A stretch of 64,000 nt of DNA from Acidovorax sp. RAC01 (GTDB lineage: Bacteria; Pseudomonadota; Gammaproteobacteria; Burkholderiales; Burkholderiaceae_C), in the NCBI RefSeq assembly GCF_001714725.1, contig NZ_CP016447.1:3777501-3841500 (forward strand), in the 5' to 3' direction. The notes beneath the pieces are model-generated. The model ran no database searches. It worked only from the letters and a program-made list of their open reading frames with translations, and was not told the origin of the DNA. The translations under genes were made by a program, and so were the position numbers. Below, in pieces: positions 1 through 8,521 of this stretch (positions are counted from its first letter, which is position 1; every line of letters starts with the position of its first letter).

Positions 1-1
1 G

Positions 2-3000
2 CGGCTCATCACCGACAAGCTCACCGCCAGCGTGGCGCAACTGGAGACCATTAACCGCCGGCTCGCTGCGCTGACCGACCTGAGCCTGCAGCTCGCGTCC
101 GAACGCGACCTCGACGCGCTGCTGGCCCATGTGTGCCGCGGTGCACGCGACCTGGCAAGCGCCGGTTTTGCAGTGCTGTGCGTGCGACAGACCGATGCCG
201 ACACCAGCGTCGCCTTCCGTTGCGGGCTGGATGGACACGACGGCCCGGTAACGCCCGCGCCCGCCGTCACCGGCGGCCTTCTGGCCCGCCTTGCGCAGGA
301 GCGCATGCCCCTGCGCTGGAGCGGCCCCGCAAGCCAGAGCCAGGCGGTCGGCCTGCCCGCGGGCTATCCCCCGGTCACGTCGGCACTGCTGGTGCCGGTG
401 CTGTCGGTGTCACAAGCCTATGGGTGGATCTGCCTGGCCGACAAGGCCAGTGCCGAAGGATTCACCGCCGACGACGAGCAGATCCTGTCGATCCTGGGTG
501 CGCAGGTGGGCCGCATGTACGAAAACGCGAGCCTGCTGCGCGAGGTGCAGGCGCACGCCAGCCAACTGCAGCAAGAGGTGCAGGAGCGCCTGCGTGCGCT
601 GGACCACCTGCAGGCCAGCAAGGCCAGCCTGCGCCGGGCGCAGACCCTGGCGCGCATCAGCCACATCACCAGCAACGCTGGTGGCGCGATCGAAAGCTGG
701 CACGAGAGCCTGCCGCCGATGCTGCGCCTGACGCCCGACCTGATGCCGCGCAGCGTGCGGCAGTGGCTGGAGATGGTGCACCCCGACGACCGGGCAAAGT
801 TCCGCAACCATTCGCTGCAGGCCGCGCACGATGGTTCGCGCGTGGACTTCACCTACCGGCTGCGCCGAGGCGATGGCGAGACCATCTACCTGCGCCAGGT
901 GATGGAACCGCTGGAGGCCCGCACCGCCAGCGACGGCGGGCAGGCCGAGGAGTGGTTTCACACCATCCAGGACGTCACGCGCCACCGCCGGGCCGAAGAC
1001 CAGTTGCGCGAGAGCGACCGGCGCTTCAACCACCTGTTCGACAAGGTCGAGATGATCTCGATCATGCTCGACTGCGAGGGCCGCATCACCTACTGCAACG
1101 ATTACCTGCTGCGCCTGACCGGCTGGCAGCGGCAGGAGGTGCTGTTCGGTGACTGGTTTGCGCTGTTTCTGCCGGGGGACCACGCCCCCATGCGCAAGGT
1201 GTTTGCCGACCTTTTGCAAGACCTTCCCTCAGCCTGGCACCACGACAACGACATCCTGACCCGCTCGGGTGAGCGGCGCACAGTGCACTGGAACAACACC
1301 GTGCTGCGCTCGGCCGATGGTGCCGTGACCGGCGTGGCGAGCCTGGGAGAAGACATCACCGAAAGCAGGGAATCCGAGCACAAGATCCGGCGGCTCAACC
1401 GCGTGTACGCGGTGCTCAGCGGTATCAACACGCTGATCGTACGGGTGCGCGATCGCAGCGAACTCTTTCAGGAGGCCTGCCGTGTGGCCGTAGAGCTGGG
1501 CGGGTTCAAGGCCGCGTGGATTGGCCGGGTGGACCGCCAGCGCCAGCAGGTGATGCCCGTCGCGTCGGCCGGGGCGGGTGCGCAGGTATTGATGGGCATC
1601 CAGGACCGCCTTTACCTGCACGAGACGCCGCAGCCGGGCGAAAGCCTGAGCGCCAGCGTGGTGCGCAACCGCCGCCCCGAGCTGTGCGACGACATCCTGG
1701 GCGATCTGCGCATATCCCAGCGCGCGCAGCTGGCTGCCTGCGGCGTGGCCTCCATGGTGGTGCTACCGCTGCTGGCGTCAACGCAGGTGGTGGGCGTGAT
1801 GGCGCTGTTTGCCGAAGAGAAAGGCTTTTTTGACGAGACCGAAATGAGGCTTCTGACCGAGCTGGCCGGGGACGTGGGCTTTGCCATGGACCACCTGGAC
1901 AAGGAGGAGCGGCTGAGCTACCTGGCGTATTACGACGAGATCACCGCGCTGCCCAACCGCAGCCTGTTTCTGGAACGTGCCGGCCAGCAGCTGCGCCCCC
2001 AGGGCGGCATGGCACCCATGATGGGCGTGGCGCTGATCGACATCAGCCGCTTTCGCATGGTGAACGACACACTGGGCCGCCAGGTGGGCGACGAGCTGCT
2101 GCGCCAGGTGGGCCAGCGGCTGGCAAAAGCGGCGGGCGACCTCTGCGGCCTGGGGCGCGTGGGCATCAACGGCTTTGGCGTGGCGGTGCAGGGCGTGCGC
2201 GAGGCCAGCACGGTGGCCACGCTGGTAGACCAGCTTTTGCGCGCGTGCTTTGACGCCCCCTTTACCCTTGCCAGCACCGAGCTACGCATGGCCGCCAAGG
2301 CTGGCGTGGCGATGTACCCGAGCGATGGCGCCGATGCTGAAGCCCTGTTGCGCAACGCAGAGGCCGCCCTGAACCAGGCCAAGGCATCGGCCGAGACCAT
2401 GATGTTCTACACCTCGGCCATGAATGCCAGCGTGGCCGAGGTCCTGGGGCTGGAAGGGCGCCTGCGCGGCGCGCTGGAGCAGGGCCAGTTTGTGCTGCAC
2501 TACCAGCCCAAGCTGCACCTTTCCACCGGGCAGCTCACCGGGGCCGAGGCCCTGATCCGCTGGAACGACCCCGAGCGCGGCCTGGTGCCACCGGGCCAGT
2601 TCATCCCCATCCTGGAAGAAACGGGTCTGATCTACGACGTAGGCCGCTGGGCACTGCGGCAGGCGCTGGCCGATGCGCAGCGCTGGCGCGAAGCCGGCCA
2701 TGCGCCCCTGCGCGTGGCCGTGAACGTGTCGTTCCTGCAGCTGCGCCACCGCGGCTTCATCGACGAGGTGCGCAGCGCAGTGGGGCCCGACCCGCGCTCA
2801 GCGGCATCGCTGGAGATCGAGATCACCGAAAGCATGGTGATGGGCGACGTAGACCACGGCTCGCGCAGCCTGCATGCGCTGCGTGAGATGGGCATCACCA
2901 TTGCCATCGACGACTTCGGTACGGGGTTTTCGTCGCTGAGCCATCTGGCCACGCTGCCGGTCGACACGCTCAAGATCGACCAGTCGTTCGTCAAGAACAT

Positions 3001-3205
3001 GCACGCCATGGCCCAGGGCCAGGCGCTGGTGGCCACCATCATCAACCTGGGGCACTCGCTGGGGCTCAAGGTGATTGCCGAAGGGGTCGAGACGCCCGAG
3101 CAGCGCAACACGCTGGCCGCGCTGGGGTGCGATGAGATGCAGGGCTACCTGCTCAGCCGGCCGGTGCCCGCCGACGAGTTCGAAACCCGTTTCCTGCAGG
3201 GCTGA
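2..3205 (+). CDS. GAF-PAS-PAS-GAF-GGDEF-EAL cyclic-di-GMP signalling protein, 5' end outside window
   Basis: Multidomain c-di-GMP protein. The frame is open to the left edge (RLITDKLTASV precedes the GTG at 32), so the N-terminus is probably missing. Visible order: GAF (nt about 60-500), short coiled coil, two PAS/PAC units (about 630-970 and 1010-1370), second GAF (about 1400-1890), GGDEF-fold (about 1910-2400) and EAL (about 2450-3200). The GGDEF signature is degenerate (GINGF), so cyclase activity is unlikely. The EAL side keeps EALIRW, DDFGTGFSSL, the KIDQSFV lysine and AEGVET, so it looks like an active phosphodiesterase. No transmembrane segment is visible in the part present. The nearest downstream gene is convergent. 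Domain assignment is firm; the signal sensed is unknown. Confidence 0.9.
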   Translation, partial: RLITDKLTASVAQLETINRRLAALTDLSLQLASERDLDALLAHVCRGARDLASAGFAVLCVRQTDADTSVAFRCGLDGHDGPVTPAPAVTGGLLARLAQERMPLRWSGPASQSQAVGLPAGYPPVTSALLVPVLSVSQAYGWICLADKASAEGFTADDEQILSILGAQVGRMYENASLLREVQAHASQLQQEVQERLRALDHLQASKASLRRAQTLARISHITSNAGGAIESWHESLPPMLRLTPDLMPRSVRQWLEMVHPDDRAKFRNHSLQAAHDGSRVDFTYRLRRGDGETIYLRQVMEPLEARTASDGGQAEEWFHTIQDVTRHRRAEDQLRESDRRFNHLFDKVEMISIMLDCEGRITYCNDYLLRLTGWQRQEVLFGDWFALFLPGDHAPMRKVFADLLQDLPSAWHHDNDILTRSGERRTVHWNNTVLRSADGAVTGVASLGEDITESRESEHKIRRLNRVYAVLSGINTLIVRVRDRSELFQEACRVAVELGGFKAAWIGRVDRQRQQVMPVASAGAGAQVLMGIQDRLYLHETPQPGESLSASVVRNRRPELCDDILGDLRISQRAQLAACGVASMVVLPLLASTQVVGVMALFAEEKGFFDETEMRLLTELAGDVGFAMDHLDKEERLSYLAYYDEITALPNRSLFLERAGQQLRPQGGMAPMMGVALIDISRFRMVNDTLGRQVGDELLRQVGQRLAKAAGDLCGLGRVGINGFGVAVQGVREASTVATLVDQLLRACFDAPFTLASTELRMAAKAGVAMYPSDGADAEALLRNAEAALNQAKASAETMMFYTSAMNASVAEVLGLEGRLRGALEQGQFVLHYQPKLHLSTGQLTGAEALIRWNDPERGLVPPGQFIPILEETGLIYDVGRWALRQALADAQRWREAGHAPLRVAVNVSFLQLRHRGFIDEVRSAVGPDPRSAASLEIEITESMVMGDVDHGSRSLHALREMGITIAIDDFGTGFSSLSHLATLPVDTLKIDQSFVKNMHAMAQGQALVATIINLGHSLGLKVIAEGVETPEQRNTLAALGCDEMQGYLLSRPVPADEFETRFLQG

Positions 3206-3340
3206 GGCAGCGCACGCGTACCACGCTGTCTGCGGGACTCGCCGGACGTGTGCGCCGTGTGTATCACGGCTTCACGGGGGGCTACCCCGGTGGCGCTGCC
3301 CTGCACGCGCAGCCGTTTCTGTGCGGGGCAGGGCAGCCTG

Positions 3341-4225
3341 TCAGCCCTTGTGCACCATCTTGATGATGCTGGAGAAATCCAGCGCACCATGGCCCGCCAG
3401 GCTGTGCGCGGCATACAGGTTGCGCGCCAGGCCGCCCAGCGGGGTCGATGCCTTGATGGCGGCAGCGTTCTCTTGCGCCAGGCCCAGGTCCTTGAGCATC
3501 AGGTCGGTGCCAAAACCGCCCGCGTAGCCCTTGCTGGCGGGCGCGGTTTCCATCACACCGGGCATGGGGTTGTACTTTTCCAGCGCCCAGTTACCGCCCG
3601 AGCTGCGCCGCATGATTTCGCTCAGCACCTTCGGGTCCAGGCCATTGGCCACGCCCAGGGCGATGGCTTCGCTGGTGCCCGCCATCAGGATGCCCAGCAG
3701 CATGTTGTTGCAGATCTTGGCCGTCTGGCCTGCGCCCACGCTGCCGGCGTGGAAGATGTTGGCGCCCATCTTTTCCAGCACGGGGCGGGCGCGTTCCAGG
3801 TCGGCCGCTTCGCCGCCGACCATGAAGGTCAGCGTGCCCGCAATGGCGCCGCCGGTGCCGCCCGACACGGGGGCGTCAATGAAGGCCACGCCCTTGGCCT
3901 TGGCAGCCTCGGCCACCTTGCGCGAGGTGGCGGCAGCGATGGTCGAGCAGTCGATCACCAGCGTGCCGGCGGGCAATTGCGCCAGCAGGTCGCCAGCACC
4001 CAGAAACAGCGATTCCACATGCTGGCTGGCGGGCAGCATGCTGATGACCACTTCGGCACCGGCGACGGCCGCCTTGGCGTCGGCGGCGATGGGCACGCCG
4101 TCTGCGGCCAGCTTGTCGCGGGCGGGTTGCGAGAGGTCAAACGCGCGCACTTCGTGGCCTGCCTTGTGCAGGTTGTGGGCCATGGGGCCGCCCATGTTGC
4201 CAAGGCCGATGAATGCGATTTTCAT
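3341..4225 (-). CDS. mmsB: 3-hydroxyisobutyrate dehydrogenase
   Basis: NAD-dependent oxidation of 3-hydroxyisobutyrate to methylmalonate semialdehyde in valine breakdown; cytoplasmic. The 294-residue protein has the Rossmann motif GLGNMGGPMA at its N-terminus, the family substrate-binding segment DAPVSGGTGGA (about residue 120), and the catalytic Lys region GQTAKICNNML (about residue 170). Length is typical. The start is fixed by an AGGAG eleven bases upstream. It belongs with the acyl-CoA dehydrogenase (4893-6059) and mmsA (6854-8377) on the same strand. A TfoX-like gene and an AT-rich repeat separate it from them, so it may have its own promoter. Confidence 0.93.
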   Translation of the reverse strand: MKIAFIGLGNMGGPMAHNLHKAGHEVRAFDLSQPARDKLAADGVPIAADAKAAVAGAEVVISMLPASQHVESLFLGAGDLLAQLPAGTLVIDCSTIAAATSRKVAEAAKAKGVAFIDAPVSGGTGGAIAGTLTFMVGGEAADLERARPVLEKMGANIFHAGSVGAGQTAKICNNMLLGILMAGTSEAIALGVANGLDPKVLSEIMRRSSGGNWALEKYNPMPGVMETAPASKGYAGGFGTDLMLKDLGLAQENAAAIKASTPLGGLARNLYAAHSLAGHGALDFSSIIKMVHKG

Positions 4226-4275
4226 GGTGTGTCTCCTGTAGGAATGGATGTGAGAGGGGAAAACGCTTTGCTATT

Positions 4276-4318
4276 AAAGATATAGCTATGGAGGTAAGTG
4301 ATTCAAGCCATAGAGGCT
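4276..4318 (+). repeat. AT-rich N16-spaced repeat, copy 1
   Basis: Member of the dispersed family described in the findings. ATAGCTAT at 4283-4290, 16 nt, then AGCCATAGAGGC at 4307-4318. It lies between the mmsB start and the TfoX-like stop. Copy 2 sits in inverted orientation on the other side of the TfoX-like gene. Confidence 0.7.
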
Positions 4319-4337
4319 AAAAAGACTTGGAAACTGG

Positions 4338-4805
4338 TCAGGAGTCGTCCTCGAAGATGCTGTGGCGTTGCCGCGCCAGCACTCCGGCCGCGCGGGGCGC
4401 TGGCTTGGTGGTCGCAGTCCGCGCCGCCCGGCCTTGTGGGCTGGCGGACTGTTTGCGCCTTGGCGATGCCTTGGCCAACGGGTTGTAGGCCAGCGCCTCG
4501 CTCAGCCAGAAGGTCCATTGCTCACGCGTGGCGTAGCCGTTGGGCTCCACCCAGAAGTAGCCCTGCATACCGCCGCCGGGCGAGAGCTCGCGGGTGTTCT
4601 GCATTTCCTGAAACTCGGCGTGGCGCCCCGGTGGCAGGCGCACCAGAAGCTCATCACGCTTGATGCCAATGCACAGCTTGCCGTCGACAAAAAAGCACCA
4701 GCAGCCAAACATCGTGCGCTCGTCCACATCGGCCCGGTGCGCCAGGGCGGCGCGCACGGCGTCGATCAGGTGCAGGGTTTCGTCGCTGAGGGGGCGGGCG
4801 GGCAT
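4338..4805 (-). CDS. TfoX/Sxy N-terminal domain-like protein
   Basis: A 155-residue protein whose first 110 residues resemble the TfoX/Sxy N-terminal domain: the family pattern TMFGCWCFFVDGKLCIGI near residue 30, followed by a hydrophilic strand and GGGMQGYFWVEP. The last 35 residues are Lys/Arg/Ala-rich low complexity without a recognised domain. Full TfoX proteins regulate competence in Gammaproteobacteria; stand-alone N-terminal domains mostly have unknown roles, so no competence function is claimed. No clear ribosome binding site precedes the ATG at 4805. The gene is bracketed by two inverted copies of the AT-rich repeat and interrupts the valine genes, which suggests later insertion. Confidence 0.72.
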   Translation of the reverse strand: MPARPLSDETLHLIDAVRAALAHRADVDERTMFGCWCFFVDGKLCIGIKRDELLVRLPPGRHAEFQEMQNTRELSPGGGMQGYFWVEPNGYATREQWTFWLSEALAYNPLAKASPRRKQSASPQGRAARTATTKPAPRAAGVLARQRHSIFEDDS

Positions 4806-4822
4806 GATTGGGCGTCAAAAGT

Positions 4823-4862
4823 GCCGTTAGGGCTTGATTGGCATGCTTTTATAGCTATCAAT
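4823..4862 (-). repeat. AT-rich N16-spaced repeat, copy 2
   Basis: Minus-strand copy: ATAGCTAT at 4851-4858, 16 nt, then a 12-mer at 4823-4834 that matches the end of copy 1 at 9 of 12 positions. Located between the TfoX-like start and the acyl-CoA dehydrogenase stop. Confidence 0.6.
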
Positions 4863-4892
4863 AAAGAAGCGATGGAGTGCAGTGCGCGGCCG

Positions 4893-6059
4893 TCAGCGAA
4901 TAGACTCCGGCGCATCGCCCTCCAGCATGCGGCGCGCAATGATCACGCGCATGATTTCGTTGGTGCCTTCCAGGATCTGGTGCACGCGCGCGTCGCGCAG
5001 CAGGCGCTCCAGCGGGTATTCGCGGATGTAGCCGTAGCCGCCGTGCATCTGCAGGGCCTCGTTGCACACGGTAAAGCCGGCATCGGTGGCAAAGCGCTTG
5101 GCCATGGCGCAGTAGGTGGATGCGTCGCGCGCCCCCGCGTCGAGTTTGCTGGCAGCCAGGCGCACCATCTGGCGCGCGGCGACCAGTTCGGTGGCCATGT
5201 CGGCCAGCTTGAACTGCAGCGCCTGAAAGCTGGCAATGGGTTTGCCGAACTGCTTGCGGTCTTGTATGTACTGCTGGGCCTGCGCCAGGGCGCCTTGCGC
5301 CGCGCCCACCGAGCAGGTGGCGATGTTGATGCGCCCGCCGTCCAGGCCCTTCATGGCGATCTTGAAGCCTTCGCCCTCGCGGCCCAGCAGGTGGTCGGCG
5401 GGGATGCGCACGTTGTCAAAGCTGATGGTGCGCGTGGGCTGGCTGTTCCAGCCCATCTTCTTTTCCTTTTTGCCGTAGGTGATGCCCGGTGCATCGGCCG
5501 GCACCACAAAGGCGCTGATACCGGCTGCGCCCGATGCCGCATCCCCCGTGCGCGCCATCAGGATCAGCACATCGGTGCTGCCCGCGCCGCTGATGAAGGC
5601 CTTGCTCCCATTGATGACGTATTCATGCCCTACCAGTTCAGCGCGGGTCTTGAGCGATGCGGCGTCCGACCCCGCACCGGGTTCGGTCAGGCAGTAGCTG
5701 GCCAGCTTGTCGCCGCTGCACAGCAGCGGGCCCCAGTGGTCGCGCACGGCGGGCGTGGCCCAGGTGCCCAGCATCCAGGTCGCCATGTTGTGGATGGTGA
5801 TGAAAGCCGTGGTGCTGGGGTCGGCCGCGGCCATTTCCTCGAACACCAGCGTGGCATCGAGCCGGGGCAGGGCGAGGCCGCCAGCGGCTTCGGGCGCGTA
5901 CAGGCCGCAAAAACCCAGCTCGCCGGCCTTGGCAATCGCCTCGCGCGGGAAGATGGCTTCTTCATCCCAATGGGCGGCGTGCGGCGCCAGCTCGGCCTGG
6001 GCGAAGTCGCGGGCAGACTGGGCAAAGGCGCGCTGTTCTTCGGTCAGTTCAAAGTCCAT
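4893..6059 (-). CDS. acyl-CoA dehydrogenase, probable isobutyryl-CoA dehydrogenase
   Basis: FAD enzyme that introduces the 2,3 double bond in an acyl-CoA; the neighbours point to isobutyryl-CoA to methacrylyl-CoA in valine catabolism. The 388 residues show the three-part fold: N-terminal helices, the FAD/substrate stretch CLTEPGAGSDAASL (about residue 130) and ISGAGSTDV, and the C-terminal domain with the catalytic glutamate in ILEGTNEIMR (about residue 365) after MHGGYGYIREYP. Length is standard. A moderate AGAG precedes the start. Same strand as mmsB and mmsA. Substrate is inferred from context; a branched- or short-chain acyl-CoA dehydrogenase is the alternative. Confidence 0.88.
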   Translation of the reverse strand: MDFELTEEQRAFAQSARDFAQAELAPHAAHWDEEAIFPREAIAKAGELGFCGLYAPEAAGGLALPRLDATLVFEEMAAADPSTTAFITIHNMATWMLGTWATPAVRDHWGPLLCSGDKLASYCLTEPGAGSDAASLKTRAELVGHEYVINGSKAFISGAGSTDVLILMARTGDAASGAAGISAFVVPADAPGITYGKKEKKMGWNSQPTRTISFDNVRIPADHLLGREGEGFKIAMKGLDGGRINIATCSVGAAQGALAQAQQYIQDRKQFGKPIASFQALQFKLADMATELVAARQMVRLAASKLDAGARDASTYCAMAKRFATDAGFTVCNEALQMHGGYGYIREYPLERLLRDARVHQILEGTNEIMRVIIARRMLEGDAPESIR

Positions 6060-6126
6060 GGTGGTGTCTCTTGGGTTTTTGGTGTGGCGCGGGGGGCGGA
6101 TTCGGTCTGTGCAGGCGCTGTGCGGG

Positions 6127-6256
6127 GCTTCAACAGGCTCAGCCTGAACGGGTACAGCGGAACGCGTGGTTTGATCAGTCCACCCCGTTCGCCCTGAGTT
6201 TGTCGAAGGGCTTGCCAGCCTTGCGCCCTGGCTTCGACAAGCTCAGCCCGAACGGT
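6127..6256. repeat. REP-like palindromic repeat cluster (three units)
   Basis: Three copies of a unit related to CTTCGACAAGCTCAGCCC plus GAACGG: 6127-6153 (plus sense, diverged), 6186-6210 (inverted) and 6231-6256 (plus). The second and third form a long dyad around a 20-nt spacer and could fold as a hairpin on either strand. They lie between the LprI-like stop and the acyl-CoA dehydrogenase start. Repeats ending in this motif are common between genes in many proteobacteria. Confidence 0.8.
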
Positions 6257-6278
6257 GGGGGGTGTGCTTGGCAAGTCA

Positions 6279-6692
6279 TCACGGCCTGGCCGGGCTGTTG
6301 GCGCTCAGCCAGCGCATCAGCCCGCGGCGGCGCTCCTGGGTCTTGCGGGTCAGGCACTGGTGGTACACGCGGGGGCCTTCAGGCTGGGTTTCGGCTGCCT
6401 TCGTCTCGCGCTTGCACTGCGCCGTGCGCTCCCGCAGCCAGGCCGAATGCTCCTGGCGCAGCTGCGGGCGTTCGTGGGCCGACAGGGCGCGCATCACGTC
6501 TTCGTAGAGGATCTGGTGGGTGGTGTCGGCCGCCTGGAACTCCTGCACGGCACAGGCGTTGGTTTCTTCCACTGTGCCGCCGGGCTTGCAGGCGGCACCG
6601 GCCTGGGCGTGGGCATTGGTACTCATCAGCATCACGCAAGCAGCACCGAAGACCATGGCCCATCTCCACATCGTTGTCTGAAAAGTTTGCAT
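6279..6692 (-). CDS. secreted LprI/DUF1311-type protein
   Basis: A 137-residue protein with a signal peptide (hydrophobic MWRWAMVFGAACVMLMSTN, probable cleavage after AHA). The mature part has the cysteine pattern of the lysozyme-inhibitor LprI family: Cys in GAACKPG, Cys in ETNACAVQEF, then LRQEHSAWLRERTAQC and YHQCLTRKTQERRRGL. Probably periplasmic. Some relatives inhibit lysozyme, but most are uncharacterised, so function is open. ATG at 6671 would give a more classical signal peptide than ATG at 6692. It sits between REP-like repeats and a C/G-block repeat, inside the valine cluster. Confidence 0.72.
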   Translation of the reverse strand: MQTFQTTMWRWAMVFGAACVMLMSTNAHAQAGAACKPGGTVEETNACAVQEFQAADTTHQILYEDVMRALSAHERPQLRQEHSAWLRERTAQCKRETKAAETQPEGPRVYHQCLTRKTQERRRGLMRWLSANSPARP

Positions 6693-6745
6693 GCCCCGCT
6701 TTTACCACCGCGCACAGCGGTCGAAACTGGCGCAGACAAAAGCGA

Positions 6746-6853
6746 GGTAGCCGCGCAAGGGCCGCCCCGCCGCCCCGCCGCGCTGGCTGCGTCCCCCTTC
6801 CGCATCGCGCAGCGATGCAGAGAAAGGGGGAAGCGGCGCAGCCGCTCAGGGGG
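6746..6853 (-). repeat. C/G-block dispersed repeat, copy 1
   Basis: Read on the minus strand: CCCCCTGAGCGGC, a short inverted repeat, CTTCCCCCTT, AAGGGGGACG, then GGGGCGGCCCTTGCGCGG. It starts directly after the mmsA stop codon. The same blocks in the same order recur at 25266-25322 and 26517-26594. Runs of C paired with runs of G allow a strong hairpin that could terminate mmsA transcription. Confidence 0.65.
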
Positions 6854-8377
6854 TTACTTCAAACTGATCGTGGTGTTCACACCCTGGGTGCTGGTGCTGT
6901 CATCAAACCAGCGTGCCGTCACGGTCTTGGTCTGCGTGTAGAACATCACCACCTGCTTGCCGTACGGGCCCAGGTCGCCCAGCTTGGAAGCGCGCGAGCC
7001 GGTGAACGAGAAGATCGGCACGGGCACCGGGATTGGCACGTTGATGCCGACCTGGCCCACGTCGATTTCTTCCTGGAACTTGCGGGCCGCTGCGCCGCTT
7101 TGCGTGAAGATGGCGGTGCCGTTGCCGTTGGGGTTGGCGTTGATGAACTCGATGGCGTCGTCCAGCGTGTCGGCCGCAGCCAGGCACAGCACGGGGCCAA
7201 AGATTTCCTGGTCGTAGATCGACATGCCGGGCTTGACGCCGCTGAAGATCGTGGGGCCCACGAAGTTGCCCTTTTCGTAGCCGGGCACGCTGGGGTTGCG
7301 GCCATCGAGCTCCAGGGTGGCGCCGTCGGCAATGCCGCGCTCGATCAGGCTCACCACGCGGTCGCGGGCGGCGCACGAGATCACGGGGCCCACGTCGGTG
7401 CCTTTTTCGGTGCCGCCGCTCACCTTGAGCGTCTTGGCCTTGGCCACCAGGTCGGGAATCCACTTTTGCGATTCGCCCACCAGGATGACCACCGACAGCG
7501 CCATGCAGCGCTGGCCTGCGGCGCCAAAGGCGGCACCGGCCAGGGCGTTCAGGGTCTGGTCCTTGTTCGCATCGGGCACCACGATGGCGTGGTTCTTGGC
7601 GCCCATCATGCATTGCACGCGCTTGCCGTTGAGGCTGGCGCGGTTGTAGACATGCGTGCCCACCTTGGTGGAGCCAACGAAGCTGATCGCCTTGATATCG
7701 GGGTGGTCGCAAATCGCGTTCACGGCGTCTTCACCGCCATGCACCACGTTCAGCACGCCGGGCGGAACGCCGGCTTCCAGCGCCAATTCGCACAGGCGCA
7801 TCGTCACCATCGGGTCTTGCTCGGAGGGCTTGAGCACGAAGGTGTTGCCCGTGGCAATGGCCATGGGGAACATCCACAGCGGAATCATGGCCGGGAAGTT
7901 GAACGGCGTGATGCCCGCGCACACGCCCAGGGGCTGCATCACGGTGTAGGTATCGACGCCATTGGCCACGTTGTTGGCCAGCTCGCCCAGTTGCAGGTTG
8001 CCGATGCCGGCAGCGTGCTCCACCACTTCCAGGCCGCGGAAGACGTCGCCCTCGGCATCGGGCAGGGTCTTGCCCTGCTCGGCCGTGAGGATGGCGGCCA
8101 GTTCGGCCATGTTTTCGCGAATGAGCTGCTGCAGCTTCAGGAAGATGCGGGCGCGGGTGCCGATGGGGGTTTTCTTCCAGGTCTTGAAGGCTTCCTTGCC
8201 CGAGGCCACGGCGGCGTTGATTTCTTCCGGCGTGGCAAACGGCACGCGGGCCAGCACTTCTTGCGTGGCGGGGTTCACCACGTCGCGCCACTGGGTGGTC
8301 TTGGACTCGACAAACTTGCCGCCAATCAGCAGCTTGACGGTGGGCGCCAGCACGGCGGTGGAAGTGGGTGCATTCAT
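6854..8377 (-). CDS. mmsA: methylmalonate-semialdehyde dehydrogenase (CoA-acylating)
   Basis: Converts methylmalonate semialdehyde, NAD+ and CoA to propionyl-CoA, CO2 and NADH, the last step of valine (and myo-inositol) breakdown. At 507 residues it has usual length. Visible: NAD-binding segment [16 protein letters not shown] (about residue 160), FVGSTKVG, and catalytic cysteine 291 in [11 protein letters not shown]. The position usually held by the ALDH base Glu reads MMGAKNH, as expected for the CoA-dependent subfamily. A strong GAGGAG precedes the ATG. Divergent from a LysR gene across 144 bp that holds two palindromes. Its product feeds the propionyl-CoA genes at 59.8-64 kb. Confidence 0.95.
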   Translation of the reverse strand: MNAPTSTAVLAPTVKLLIGGKFVESKTTQWRDVVNPATQEVLARVPFATPEEINAAVASGKEAFKTWKKTPIGTRARIFLKLQQLIRENMAELAAILTAEQGKTLPDAEGDVFRGLEVVEHAAGIGNLQLGELANNVANGVDTYTVMQPLGVCAGITPFNFPAMIPLWMFPMAIATGNTFVLKPSEQDPMVTMRLCELALEAGVPPGVLNVVHGGEDAVNAICDHPDIKAISFVGSTKVGTHVYNRASLNGKRVQCMMGAKNHAIVVPDANKDQTLNALAGAAFGAAGQRCMALSVVILVGESQKWIPDLVAKAKTLKVSGGTEKGTDVGPVISCAARDRVVSLIERGIADGATLELDGRNPSVPGYEKGNFVGPTIFSGVKPGMSIYDQEIFGPVLCLAAADTLDDAIEFINANPNGNGTAIFTQSGAAARKFQEEIDVGQVGINVPIPVPVPIFSFTGSRASKLGDLGPYGKQVVMFYTQTKTVTARWFDDSTSTQGVNTTISLK

Positions 8378-8446
8378 CGGGTTGTCTCCTCAAAGGGGGT
8401 CGTGAAGGGCCGCGTGGTAACACAGCCAACGCACGCATGGTAGCCG

Positions 8447-8459
8447 TGCGAAATTCGCA
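8447..8459. promoter_or_regulatory. LysR-type operator candidate 1 (T-N11-A palindrome)
   Basis: Perfect palindrome TGCGAAATTCGCA (6-1-6), matching the T-N11-A rule for LysR-type regulators, in the mmsA/lysR divergent region. Its centre is about 41 bp (four helical turns) from the second palindrome. Confidence 0.5.
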
Positions 8460-8488
8460 GGACAATAGTCATCTCTGCACGTTTGATC

Positions 8489-8500
8489 TGCAAATTTGCA
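8489..8500. promoter_or_regulatory. LysR-type operator candidate 2
   Basis: Perfect 12-bp palindrome TGCAAATTTGCA, close in sequence to the site at 8447. It ends 21 bp before the lysR start codon, a position suited to autoregulation. Confidence 0.45.
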
Positions 8501-8521
8501 CATGAAGCACAAGGACCAACG

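Noticed and set aside
6071..8443. 790-codon plus-strand frame opposite mmsA
   Set aside because: Antisense shadow; mmsA is certain, with ribosome site and catalytic motifs.
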